The notes below the pieces were generated by a model. The model was given only the letters and a program-made list of their open reading frames with translations. It was not told the origin of the DNA and ran no database searches. DNA of 57,500 bases, taken from Bigelowiella natans CCMP2755 (taxonomy: Eukaryota > Cercozoa > Chlorarachniophyceae). Of this stretch, positions 24,330 through 36,789 are shown in pieces; positions within the stretch are counted from its first letter, which is position 1; the number at the start of each line of letters is the position of its first letter. Where the stretch lies: contig ADNK01003198.1 of assembly GCA_000320545.1 (NCBI GenBank), positions 7,501 to 65,000 on the forward strand. Reading direction: 5' to 3'. Made by a program: the position numbers and the translations under genes.

Positions 24330-25643
24330 GATTCGATTTATAGGCTTAACATATTTATCCCATTACATAAGGAAGAAACTTCTTTAAGCTACTGCTACTC
24401 CTTTATTCCCTGTATATTCTCAGTCGTGCATGTAAATTCGTATTTGCTTGCGAAATGAATCTGCTGTGACAAAGGGCTAACACGCAACAATGATTGTGAT
24501 AATCAAAGATGATAGTGATGATAATAATGATGATAATTCTGATTGATGATCGGATTACAGGTATGAATCAGCGATTCAGGATAAGACTGGTCGGAAAAAG
24601 AAAAGTTGAATTGCAACGGTCTACTAAATGATATTTAAACAAATTTGTACGTGAAAAATAGATTGGTGTGTCTTTCCCATTAAGAAACTGCGAATGAAGA
24701 GCAAACCATGAGTCATGTATATAATTACCTGTATCATTGCGCAGGTGTAGCATTCATATGACAAAAAGTCTCGCTTTGTATGAATGGGCGTCGTACGTAG
24801 GTATCGTAACAATCAATACATAATAACATCGATCAATTAAATAATAATGTAGCGTTTCGCGTATGCATCGCACTACTCGACGTTCACATGACTCTAGCAG
24901 TCTAGGACTAGCTGCTGCACGCGCGGGCATCATAATGTGACAATAAATAATCAATAAGAAATTTACATGCTCACTCTAGAGTTATTGGGTTCGCCTAGTC
25001 GCCAATAAGCCGGTAGCACTTCAACTTGCAGCATCATCAGCATGCGCTAAATAGCTAGCTGATAGCATTAGAGCATGTCTTGCTAAGACTTGCTAGCTTC
25101 TAGAGCTTGGCACCACAGAGAGATGGCGCATGCAATAAACGATCGATTGCACACATCTAGCTAGCTAGATCTAGAATGCAAGAATAGTGTCTAGACACAT
25201 ATGTCTGGATGAGCTTACCGTAGATGCGTGTGATGCATGCTGTATGGCTAGCAAGATGACTACCCAACATGCACAATGGCCGCGGCAATCAGTTATAGTT
25301 GTGCAATATCACATCGAGCACGTACGTCTAGACATGTACGTAATTCGATCTAGAATTATAATGAGTGGACGCGAGGATTGTAGGGCATTCATTAGTAGTA
25401 AGGCGTAGATATTGTCGCCGATCCTTAAAATGTGTGCAGCGCGCGTGCGAGCACGAGCATCAGTATGTAGCAATCGATCAAGTGAAAAATACGTCAAAAA
25501 ATATAGCGCTCACATTGACTGCATGCTATTGTGTTGCAGCCTACAGTCAGTCAACATGTGTCCAACGCATTTTAAGTTAGAAATGTTCTTTGTTGTTGAA
25601 CAAACTTAATTTTAGAAGCTTGCACCGAATAGTGACTCCTTTG
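24330..25643. other. Convergent intergenic island between dolichyldiphosphatase and ORC1
   Basis: There is no supportable gene. From about 24840 to 25560 the sequence is rich in CTAG, GCATGC, TAGCTAGCTAG and CGATCGATTG-type words. The 24480-24560 part holds a GATGAT tract. Confidence 0.6.
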
Positions 25644-28316
25644 CTAATGCTGGAGCTTTCCCCACATTTCATCTTCTCTCAGAGCAAAGTGGACGTCATC
25701 TTGGTGCACAAGCAACTGAACCATCGGATTCCGAGATTTCTTCGAGTTCTCAAAGCTTATGATATGTACATTGGCAAGGGAGTGAGTGAGTTGAGCGAAA
25801 TAAGCTGGGGCATCTGGAACAATGTGCTGGTACCCACTTGTCGTAGCAATTCGAATGCATCTGTCTACAACATTTTGGTATTCAACTTGAGGAGATTGCC
25901 TCTTCTTGGTTTCAAGCATCAATGAATTTAGGAAAAACTTCTGGGAGGCAGGAAGATGTAGAATATACTGGATATATGGAGAATGGAAAAGCTCTTCCGT
26001 GGCTTGAATAACATTTCGAATTGACACTGAGGGACGGCGAGTCATATCTTCTACTTCCTCTTTTGGCCTATCGTCATTTTCCCCCCCAACATCTTGTTTC
26101 CTTTTTGTCTCCTCCTCTTGCTCTCGACATATTTCTGCTGCTCGACGGGCAATATGCAATGCTTTTCTCACATCACCTGTTGTACTTGCTACCTTTCTAG
26201 AGCACAATTCAATAGCGTCACTGTCGAAGTTGCTAAGGCCCGTGAGCCTTGCATGGATAATCTTCTCTATCTGCTTCCTTGTGTACGCCTTGAATGTCAA
26301 TCGAAGCAATCCCATACGACTATTCACCCTAGGCATCAGCCGCTCTGGTAGATCCATTGTATTAGCAATACCGACAACAACTAACCTCGCATGTCGTTGA
26401 CTCGGCCAATTGAATAAGTTATAAATGACATCTTGCTTTCGATTCATGATGTAATCTATCTCATCAACAAGCAGCACACATACTGCTCGATTGGAACACG
26501 GTGTTGAAAAGTACTTTTGAAGTAGCAATGTTGCTCGCTTTGTTGTAGTTGTAGTTCCCGTTAGTCGAGCCAACAACTCTCGATATAGGAACGAGGGATC
26601 TGGTAACTTCATCGCATTTAACATCACAAATTTAAATGGGGGTAGTAGTCCTGCTTGTTGTTTTTTCGTTGCTGATCTGACAACTTGGAGAACCGTAGCT
26701 GTTTTACCTGTTCCTGGCATACCAGATATGTATAGTCCTTTATCAGACCTCCCATTCCTTATGCCATCCTCTATGAATTGTGTTATTGTTCTTCGCTCTG
26801 GGCCACGACAAGGAAGCTCTTCTGGTACTGCAGAGAGTTGGAGAGCCATGGTTGCCTTCGTCAAATCGTCGGTAAATACTTCTTTACCCTCTGAGGTGGT
26901 GGAAGAAGAAGAAGTAGACGAAGAAGAAGAGGAGGAGGAGGAGGAAACATCTACTTCAAAAGTAGCGACAGCCTCCACGTCCTTCTTATCATCAGCATCT
27001 ACAGTCGCCGCAGTAGAAGTAATATTCGTCGTCAGGATAATTGGGCGATACTCACCGGTCTCCATATTGTACCTTTGCCGGCAGACAAATACCCTAAAAT
27101 CCTCTCCCTCCTTTTGGTCCTTCGAACACATATTATTATGATCTGCTTTTGCGCCCTCATTGTCTTCCTCCTCATCCTCCATCCCGATGACATGGCATTT
27201 GGATCTCACAGTGCAAAGTTCATTTTCATTAACCAAAGAAGAGATAAATATTTCATTCTCAAGATGATGCTTCAGCCTTCCGTATATCGTTTCTTCTGGA
27301 GTGTAATACCATCTAAATCTACCCCATTTCTTGCCATATGGGTCTTCATAAAGATCGTCAATCTTCCCAATTAAGAATGACCCATCCGGTTTATTTAACG
27401 TCACATTATCACCAAGCTTAAAGGTTTGCCCGTCGTATTCGTAAGAGAGATAGTGATTCTTCCTTTTGGTCTTCAATCGTGTCTTCCAGAAGAATTTTGA
27501 TTCCCATTCCTTGTCGTTTGACGTGATTGGATGATCTCGGTTGCAGCACGCTTCTCCTATCATGGAGCAAAAGAACTCATCACTCCCATTCAGGATATCT
27601 TCCACCACTGCAGCATCAGCAGTTATACAAGATTGGTGATATGCCTTTGGACACCCATCACAGCAAATGAGATTTCCGTATTCTCCACAAATAGCACAAA
27701 TTTCGTCGTTTGGGTCTCCTTCGTCACTGTTGCCAGCTTCTTCTTCGTGGGATTCTTGAGTCTTTCTAGTCTTCGAAGGTATATCTAATGTGGAACTCCC
27801 ATCACCATCTTCATTCTCTTGCTTCTCTTCTCGTGCTGTTCCACACATAGCACATAAAGATAACTTTCCAGCAGTATTCCGACGTTTATTGATGAACGTA
27901 CATGCAGAACAAGACCACCACCATCCGGGATTATGTTCGCTTTTTCTCTCATCAGTTCTATGTTTGACCAGCACCTTCGTCTTCTTCTTTTTGGTTGCAC
28001 AGATATTATCAATGCTTTGTGCTTTCACCTTTGAATCACCCCTCTTGCGCTTTTTATTTCTCTTCAATAAAGATTCTGGTTCTAACAACATTTTCCCTCT
28101 TTTCGATTGCCGGAAACCCAGGCAAACCTTCTTTACTCCTTTCCGCAATAGACATTTTTCTATTGCACGGTTGGTACCACAGCCACCCTTCTTTTGCTTT
28201 TTGCAAACATTGCAACGCACCATCGAAGAGATTCGGAACTGGTTGTGGGTATTGAGCTGTGTGGCGGGAAGGTTGTTGGACCAGTTGACGTTTGATATGA
28301 CGTGTGGAAACGACAA
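25644..28316 (-). CDS. ORC1: Origin recognition complex subunit 1 with zinc finger, PHD and BAH domains; single exon, 890 aa
   Basis: ORC1 is the ATPase subunit of ORC that marks replication origins and loads MCM with CDC6. Visible domains: a Cys cluster near residues 34-65 and a RanBP2-type zinc finger (C136, C139, C155, C158). A PHD finger follows at about 204-260 (EICAICGEYGNLICCDGCP), then a BAH domain at about 295-430 (LGDNVTLNKPDG, RWYYTPEETIYGR). The AAA+ module has Walker A GMPGTGKTA (532-540), Walker B VLLVDEID (614-621) and sensor-1 GIANTMDLP. A winged-helix end (about 770-885) closes the protein. PHD plus BAH is the plant-type ORC1 layout, which reads histone tails. Length fits the family. 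The whole gene is one uninterrupted frame although its neighbours have 9-28 exons. A Ser/Thr-rich linker (about 457-475) comes from a TCT/TCC tract. Start: first ATG in frame, about 60 bp from an E2F-like site. Confidence 0.96.
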   Translation of the reverse strand: MSFPHVISNVNWSNNLPATQLNTHNQFRISSMVRCNVCKKQKKGGCGTNRAIEKCLLRKGVKKVCLGFRQSKRGKMLLEPESLLKRNKKRKRGDSKVKAQSIDNICATKKKKTKVLVKHRTDERKSEHNPGWWWSCSACTFINKRRNTAGKLSLCAMCGTAREEKQENEDGDGSSTLDIPSKTRKTQESHEEEAGNSDEGDPNDEICAICGEYGNLICCDGCPKAYHQSCITADAAVVEDILNGSDEFFCSMIGEACCNRDHPITSNDKEWESKFFWKTRLKTKRKNHYLSYEYDGQTFKLGDNVTLNKPDGSFLIGKIDDLYEDPYGKKWGRFRWYYTPEETIYGRLKHHLENEIFISSLVNENELCTVRSKCHVIGMEDEEEDNEGAKADHNNMCSKDQKEGEDFRVFVCRQRYNMETGEYRPIILTTNITSTAATVDADDKKDVEAVATFEVDVSSSSSSSSSSTSSSSTTSEGKEVFTDDLTKATMALQLSAVPEELPCRGPERRTITQFIEDGIRNGRSDKGLYISGMPGTGKTATVLQVVRSATKKQQAGLLPPFKFVMLNAMKLPDPSFLYRELLARLTGTTTTTKRATLLLQKYFSTPCSNRAVCVLLVDEIDYIMNRKQDVIYNLFNWPSQRHARLVVVGIANTMDLPERLMPRVNSRMGLLRLTFKAYTRKQIEKIIHARLTGLSNFDSDAIELCSRKVASTTGDVRKALHIARRAAEICREQEEETKRKQDVGGENDDRPKEEVEDMTRRPSVSIRNVIQATEELFHSPYIQYILHLPASQKFFLNSLMLETKKRQSPQVEYQNVVDRCIRIATTSGYQHIVPDAPAYFAQLTHSLANVHIISFENSKKSRNPMVQLLVHQDDVHFALREDEMWGKLQH

Positions 28317-28376
28317 TGTTTTATCCTCACTAATACGCTAAAACCTCCTCTATTTCCTTCAGGATTCTATAAGAGG

Positions 28377-28406
28377 TTCGCGCCAAACTTCCTCTTTTCC
28401 CGCCAA
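28377..28406. promoter_or_regulatory. Two E2F-like sites in the ORC1/homocitrate synthase divergent promoter
   Basis: TTCGCGCCAAA (28377-28387) and TTTTCCCGCCAA (28395-28406) both match the E2F/DP consensus TTTSSCGC / TTSGCGCCAAA. They lie 61-90 bp upstream of the ORC1 start. ORC1 is a classical E2F target in animals and plants, so G1/S control of ORC1 is the natural reading. The sites are more than 400 bp from the other gene's ATG. Confidence 0.7.
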
Positions 28407-28820
28407 TTCTCTATCCAACATCTCATTCATTTTTGGTTGACGACAAAGTAAGTAGACAACATCACCTGATAAATGATGCGAACGGCATGTTTTTCACGCA
28501 TTCCGCGCTCTAAAAAATGAAGTGACAGGAAAATTCTAGGTCTTTTTTTTTCCCTGAATTTGTTGTGATGCCAACAACTACGCTATGAAGAACTAGAGTG
28601 ATGCGCACTATAGAAATATCTTATAATTCTTGCCAACCGAAAGATAAACATGGATAACCACCCATGTTGCATGCTACTAAGATGTAAGTATGAAAGGATG
28701 TTAGGTCAGAATATATCTGTAAAACTACTACATAAAAACTAAACCTATGAATATACTGAAACAACAGCCGACAACAACCCATACCCCCCTCCTTCTGCCA
28801 ACTCGCACAAAAATAGAGCC

Positions 28821-29291
28821 ATGCAGGGATTCGTGCGCAACAACAGCATGTTGAGGGGTGCACAGCTCTGTTGTCAAAGATCATGTGCCTCTCCTCTCTT
28901 ACCATTACGCGGAGCTCTGTTTTCGCCTCAGAGACTGGGTGGGCTTTCATCCTCTGGCCCAGGTCGCTTTGCAAGACGCCTTTCGAACGACAGCAAAGGT
29001 TTCCTCTCTTGTCCAGGTAACATCTGTCACTTTGCTACAATGCAGGGAAAAATCATCTTGGAAAAACTACTGTTAGTCGTATTAGTAGTAGGAAACGGGG
29101 AGAATCATCCATGGGCCTGGGCGGGGGGTTAAGTTATGTATACTACAAATAAGTACACACAGGGGGGGGGGGGCATGGTTGCCTGAAGACACATTTTGCT
29201 CTGTGATAGTTTTAGTGCTGATAAAACTTTAGACATATACCAAAGCGTTAATAATCGTTGATACAAACGATAACAACGCATAAACACAACG

Positions 29292-29322
<31 letters not shown>

Positions 29323-30480
29323 AACTACTACTAGATTTTTCCATTGTCGACACTACCTTGCGCGAAGGAGAGCAGGTTAAACATTTATACTACGCAAGAT
29401 GTTTTGTGACGCACAGTTGCTGCTATATGTTTATGGGCTGCCTGTCTGTCTGCCTGTCTTTGATCATTCACCGATCCATAAAATGTCGGTAGTAAATATT
29501 TCTTCTCCTATTCTTCATCATCTTATTTTTCCCACTACCGCTGTCATCTCTCGCCCTCTCTCTTTCTCTGTCCACTCTATGTTGATATCTGCCATTCTTC
29601 TCTCGGTGGCCTCCTCCTTACTTGCTATTATTATTATCTGTTATTTAGTTCGCAACTGCGGAGTTCACACCTCAAGATCGAATGTATATCGCTAAGATAT
29701 TAGACAGAATGGGTGAGTAGGAACGATGTCAGAATGTAGCTGGATGATGATGATGAAGAGAAATAGTTCTCTCTCACATAATGAAGAAAAACATTACATG
29801 GGATATATCGATAACGATTGCGAAGAAATGATGTTTGGCTGCTTTTCATCAGTCTTTGGATTCAAGAAAACATTCTTTTCACATCATTATTCCTCCCGCA
29901 ACAGGCAATGTGATAAATAACATGATCTATCTTATAATATAGGTGTAGAGTACATTGAAATGGTCAACCCAATGGCAGGAAAGCAGGTAAAAGCAGCAGC
30001 AGCAACAACAACAACAACAACAACATTCAACAAAAAGAGGAGAGGAAGTGTACAAGTGAATAGATAAGAACAACAGGAGGGCCTGCACCGAACATATGCA
30101 CACTATAGAGAAAATTGATGTTGTTAGTAATCATACAACTCAGAAGGAGAACTTGCTGCTCAATCCTGCAGTTTTCACTCCTCTCGTTGTCATTTCCTAT
30201 GCCGTATCTCTGAGCCACCATCAACCCCCTCCCCCCTGCCAATGATATAGGCAATCGAAGATTGTGAGAACGTAGCAAAATTAGGCTTGAAGGTAAACCT
30301 TCTCGTCCTCCTCCTCCCCCGCCTCCTCCCCCTCCTTGGAACTATCATCTTCCTATTTGTTGTTAAAAGTAAAATCGTAAAATAAGCGAACTACTCTGCT
30401 GCTGTTAATGAATGAATGGTGGCACAGGCAAAGATACTGGTGCACACACGTTGCCATATGTCTGACGTCAAAGCAGCGGT

Positions 30481-30517
<37 letters not shown>

Positions 30518-30531
30518 CAACACACAACAGC

Positions 30532-30564
<33 letters not shown>

Positions 30565-32622
30565 TGCTGCTGATACTACTACTATAATAACTTTACTATC
30601 ACGGCAACAATGATGGGAAAGAAAAAACAATTAAAAGATGATAGCAATACTAAGAGGATACTAAAAGTAGTAGATGAATGAACCAGTACCTCCTCTCCTC
30701 ATCACGTAGTAGTACATGAATGATCCGGTACCTCCTCTCCTTATCACATTGTAGAAAGATATTTCTTACTTTATTTGCAAATATTATGTTTTTTATTAGG
30801 TCAACACGGGTATTGACGGTATTAACATGTATATGGCTACTTCAAAAGTACTTTCGCAGCATTCTCACGGAAAGGTGCGAATTGTGAGTAAGTCAATGAG
30901 TCAGTGAGTCAGTCAGTGAAGGATCATCTGGTCAACAATAGCAAGAGCTACAACAACAGCACCAACTACTACAATAACAACATAAAGTTGATACTCCTCT
31001 TTTGATGGCTACCTCTTGTTCTCGTCCTTGTTGTTTCATTGATAGGGAATTGACGTGATCATTCAAACCGCTGAGGAAGTTATAAGCTATGTTAAGTCGC
31101 ATGGATTGGAGGTTGGTAGTAGTAGTTGTAGTAGTAGTAGTAGTGGTAGTAAGCATAAGAGCGGGGGCGGAGCATAACATTTCGTTTACGATTATAATTA
31201 TTTTCGATTGGTACACTCGTGCAGCAATCATATGTTTAATATAGCATAAATATTTAATATTTCAAAGATCATAATCTTTTACTCTTTTTGTCTTTTCTCA
31301 TTCTCCTCCTCATCCCCACCCCTCACATACTACTACTGCTGCTTCATCGCAGGTTCGATTTTCATGTGAGGACTCTTTCAGATCTGATATGACTGATATA
31401 ATGGCGATTTACAAAGCTATGGATGAGCTTGGTTAATAGTAGCAGTAGAAGTAGTAGTAGTAGTAGTTGTTGTTGTTGTTGTTTTAATTGTAATTATAGC
31501 TGTATTTGTAGTTAGGTCGCAGATGCATTATAGGGGGGGGGGGGGGCAATTGTAGATTGATAGATAGTAAGATAGATCGTATTAGAAGTAGTAGTTGTAG
31601 ATTGATAGATAGTAAGATAGATCGTATTAGTAGTAGTATTAGTAGTAGTAGTAGTAGTAAACATGATGAATAAGACTACTACGACTACTACTACTACTAC
31701 TACTACTACCAGGAGTGGACAGGGTGGGGGTTGCAGATACTGTTGGAATCGCCACTCCCAACCAGGTGTTGTAATATTATTATTATTATTATTATTATTG
31801 AATATAGGAGGCAATAAGAAAATAGGTATATCTGGTAGAAAATGGCTATTATTATTCGTGGTTGATTCATCCATTCTCTTCGTTGGTTGTTATGGTTATG
31901 ATGCTTATTATTTTGATAATTATTAGGTCCGCCATGTGATACAATCGGTTCGTTCTGCCATCAAACCCACCACGGTAAGAGTCAATCATCATCATAGGAA
32001 TCATAATAAGAAGAACAACAAGAATGATAATAATAACAAGAAGAATCCTTTAGACCCACCACCAAAGCAGTAATACTAATCATAATAACAAGTCTTGAAG
32101 GAGAGGAGGAGGAGGAGGAGGAGGAGGAGGGGGAGCAGAGATCACTCATAAAAATAATAAAACCGAAATTGAATGGAAATAAACACTCATCTCTTCATTA
32201 TTCCAATTATTCATTTGCCTCATCATCACCACCATCATCTTATTACAACTATTAAAATTTGTCCTTCTTTCACTTTGTGCTACTACTACAACAACTACTG
32301 CTACAGGGAATTGAGTTCCATACCCATAACGATACGGGTTGCTGTATCGCTAATGTAATAAGATAATAATAGATAAACCATATTTACAACAACAAACAAC
32401 TATATAATTGATTACCATACCAACATGAGGAAGATGCAAATAACGGCATCATCTTTATCATTTTCTTTGTTTCTAATGAAAGAATTTGAGGTGTTAGTTA
32501 TGTGTTAGAAAGAATAAGATGGGTGGTTAATCATATTATTGATGTTGTGTTGCGCCTTACTGTGCTTGTTTGTTGATGAGGGCTATGGTGCTTGTGTCAA
32601 ATTAAAAGATATTAAATAAATA

Positions 32623-32664
<42 letters not shown>

Positions 32665-32732
32665 TCACAAACGAGCAAATATAGTAGACTACTCGTTGGT
32701 TCTGTTGATAAATGTCGTATTTTCATTCTATG

Positions 32733-32771
<39 letters not shown>

Positions 32772-33030
32772 TAGTAGAGAAGAATATAAGAAAGGGTTGT
32801 TCGGTTGTTGTAATTGTTGGTGATGATCAGGCGTTAGAAGCTCTTGAATCAGGGGCAACACACATAGATACATGTGTTCTTGGTACATTGTAGGACAAAC
32901 AACAACAACAACAACAACAACAACTACAACTATTATTACAACATATTTAGCTCCCCCCTAGTTATACGCCGTACATACACAGCAAATAGCAAAGAATGTG
33001 TCATTAAATGAGCAGAGTTATGTTGGTGTG

Positions 33031-33064
<34 letters not shown>

Positions 33065-33066
33065 CA

Positions 33067-33101
<35 letters not shown>

Positions 33102-33558
33102 CTGATAGTGAGTTTGAGCAGTCGGAAGTTTGATTCACCACAACCCAATAATAGTTTATTATAATCGTCATCATCGTCATCATCGTCGGTTTATTTGTTT
33201 CTGATATGCTACAGGCATTGGTGAGCGTAACGGTATCACACCTCTTGGAGGCTTTTTGGCACGCATGTAAGTAGTAGTAGCAGTAGTGGAAAAGAAGAGG
33301 AAAATGAAGATGAAGATGATGATGATGATGATGATGAAAATCAAACGCCCCATCACTGAAGATCTTTTCTTGTATGTATACCAATTTATGTAAGAGTTAA
33401 TATTTATAAGGATAATGCTCAAAATTGTTCTTGCTTATCTTGTATACTACGGTATTCCTCCTCCTCCTCCTCCTCCTCCTCCTCCTCAGGTACACGTGTG
33501 ATAAGGAAATCGTCAAAAAGAAATATGACTTGGAATTATTGCGTCATTTGGAGAAGTA

Positions 33559-33596
<38 letters not shown>

Positions 33597-34003
33597 ATGC
33601 AAAAGAAGATAAGAAGTAGCAGCACTCACACACTCAATACGATAATTGTTGTATATTGATTAGGTATGTCGCGCAACGAGCTCATATTGCAATTCCATTC
33701 AATAATTACATCACTGGATCTTGTGCCTTCACGCACAAAGCAGGGGTATTGGTTTGATTATTATCATCATCAACAACAACCATACCATGATGATAATTAT
33801 GATAATAATGACAATGATGATTAATATGAGAATGATCATAACATATTGTTGCTGTTAAGATCTATCTATTGCAGTTTGTGATGATTTTCCTTCTTCTTCT
33901 TCTTCTTCTTCTTCTTCTTCTTTTTCATGAAACTACAAAAAAGGTTCATTCAAAAGCAGTGATGCAAAATCCAGCAGCGTAATTATTGTTTTCAAACATG
34001 TCG

Positions 34004-34049
<46 letters not shown>

Positions 34050-34219
34050 CTCTACAACCAACACATATGAACAACATGATGAATGGAACAATCAGTCATC
34101 ATCACGATTAGTAGAGCCTCGTCACTTCTATTTACTCCTACTAATGCTACGACAACAACAACTACTACTACAACAACGACATCCTCTTAGTGATTACAAA
34201 AAGAGGTTATGCTAATGAG

Positions 34220-34252
<33 letters not shown>

Positions 34253-35443
34253 AATGTGATGTTTGTTTGTCGTTATATATATATCATCAAATCTTAAGAT
34301 ACGAGGTGTTAGACCCTGCTGATTTTGGAGTTGAGAGGAGGTAGGTGGTAGTAGTAGTAGTAGCGGTATCAATGGTAGTAGTAATCGCCCCCCTCCCCCC
34401 TCTATCTCTCTATTCAACTAATATACATTGACGATTGACGATTCTTTTCTCCCTAGCAGCAGCTATTAGCACCTCTTGTCCTCCTTCTCCTTCTCATGCC
34501 CTCATCCTTTTCTTCCTCTAATTGTTTAGAATTGAGCTCGCACATAGGCTAACGGGATGGAATGCAATGAAGCAAAGATGTCAAGGTGTTGCTTCTACTA
34601 ATTAAAACTACTACCTAATAAAGAGCTATTCCTATTCTTTCAATATGTCCTCATTTAAAGCTCTATTTCTTGAAATATCAGATCTAGGGGTTCAAATATC
34701 AGATGATCAGCTTAAAGTCGCTACGGTAGTAATATCAACAAGAACAAGAACAAGAAGGAAGAGACCATCAATTGATATCAATAAATTGTCTAATACTCTT
34801 TGCATATCTCAGTGAACATCAATTATTATTAATCATTACAACCAACCAGGTTATGATTAAGGACCTTTCAGATGAACGTACAATAGGATTGGAAGAATTA
34901 GATAAAATTCTCATTTCTCTTTGTCAAAAGGTAGGTATGCGTGCATGCATGTATGCATGTGTGTATTGTCGTTTGTGTAATGAGGAGGATAAAGATACGT
35001 ACATAACTGCTTTATTAATTAGTGATGATGATTATATGTTGGTACTACTACTACTACTACTATTTTACCATACATATTAATATTATCTATTATTTTGCCA
35101 TCTGCAATGTGCCTGCAAATGGCCAACAATACCACCAATAAGTAGTAGTCTAGTACTAATACTCTGGTGGTCATCATATTATTATACATATTATAATGTT
35201 CCTGTTTGATATGATGCTGCTGCTGCTGCTGCTGCTGCTGCATATTTGCACAGAGTGAACCTGAAACTGCTTTCATCACCTGGGGAGGAGCATCCGAGGT
35301 GGTGGTGGTGGTGATCGATAAGAAGAATAGAAAGGGGGGGGGGGGGAGGCTTGAATGATTTCCAATACTATCGTCATAGTGTCGTTGATATTGTTATAAT
35401 TAGGTGTTGTAAGTAGTTCTTTACAGTAGTTGTAGTGATGATT

Positions 35444-35502
<59 letters not shown>

Positions 35503-36750
35503 TAATATTGTGATGCAGTATTCGTGTAATTAAATTATCGCTGATAATCCATCACCTAATGGCTGCTGTGACATCGTTTGAAGAAAGACTAATTAAGTTC
35601 CTACTACTACTATGATAATAGAGTAACAGCGATGGTCACGAACACAAAGCAGAATTCTATAGGTATCTTAGAATAATACACACATATGCAGAGTTCGTTC
35701 GATAGCCATCTTAGATTAATACACACCACACATATGCTGCTCGTATGTACGTATGTGCGTGTGTGTGTGTGTGTGTGGTTATGAGCTTCCTCTTCAGCAG
35801 CATCATCAGCATCTATCTAAGTAGCAAGCATCAATCTTGATAGGAGGAAAACACTCTCTGCTATTGAATCTCTTGACAATCCTGAAGAAGATGACTCTCC
35901 CTTCGCTACCTATTGTTTCTCTGGACATCTTTTTGATAAAGCGGTAATAATGATAAGTAAGTAGTGATACACAGTGGATTATCATCATGATATAACAACA
36001 CCATCCAATTCCCCCCCCCCCCTCCCACCCCTCTCTCTCTCTCTCCTTCCTCTCCATCTTTATTACCGCATACAACTAGATTTTTCAATGATTTTGCGTA
36101 TAAAGAAGCATATTAATCGTTACTCCGATGTTGCTACTTGCTACTGTTTTGTTGTCGATTCTGTTCTCGTCATTGTTAGATTCTTAACCGCATTTTGGAT
36201 CTTGCAGTTGATAGGTACTATATCGATTCTGAGAGAAATAGTAGTAGCAATACGAGTAGGAGGAGGAAGTGGGAGATGGGTTGAATACTAATAAATGTTA
36301 AAAAGAATGTTGTTCCCCATAATAATAAGTAATACGCATTGTCCCTCTCTCTCTTTCTCTCTCTTTCTCTCTCTTTCTCTCTCTTTCTCTCTATCACCGT
36401 ATAGCCCTGTGGCCTTCAAGGTGCTAAAATTGGATGTGCCAAACGATAACTCCAAGGAATCAAGGGCTATTATTAAGGTGATGACCACCTGATTAGTAAC
36501 AGTTATTTGGGGGGATGAGGGGAGGGGGGCAGAGGTTTGTTGAATCAAAAGTGTAATGCAATGGAAGTAGTAGTAAGAGTAGTAGTATAGATAGCACAAG
36601 TCGTTTAAACAAAAACTTTTCAATAAACAAGTTGTACTGATGGGGAGACTATCATTTGTTTTCCTAATTATCACCTTCAAAAATAATTCTCTTTTATGAA
36701 TCATAATATGTGAGTTTTAATCAACCGGTTGCACTGCATTATCGGTTGGA

Positions 36751-36789
<39 letters not shown>

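Noticed and set aside
25590-28341. Several plus-strand frames of 60-185 codons across ORC1
   Set aside because: All are antisense shadows of the continuous 890-codon ORC1 frame.
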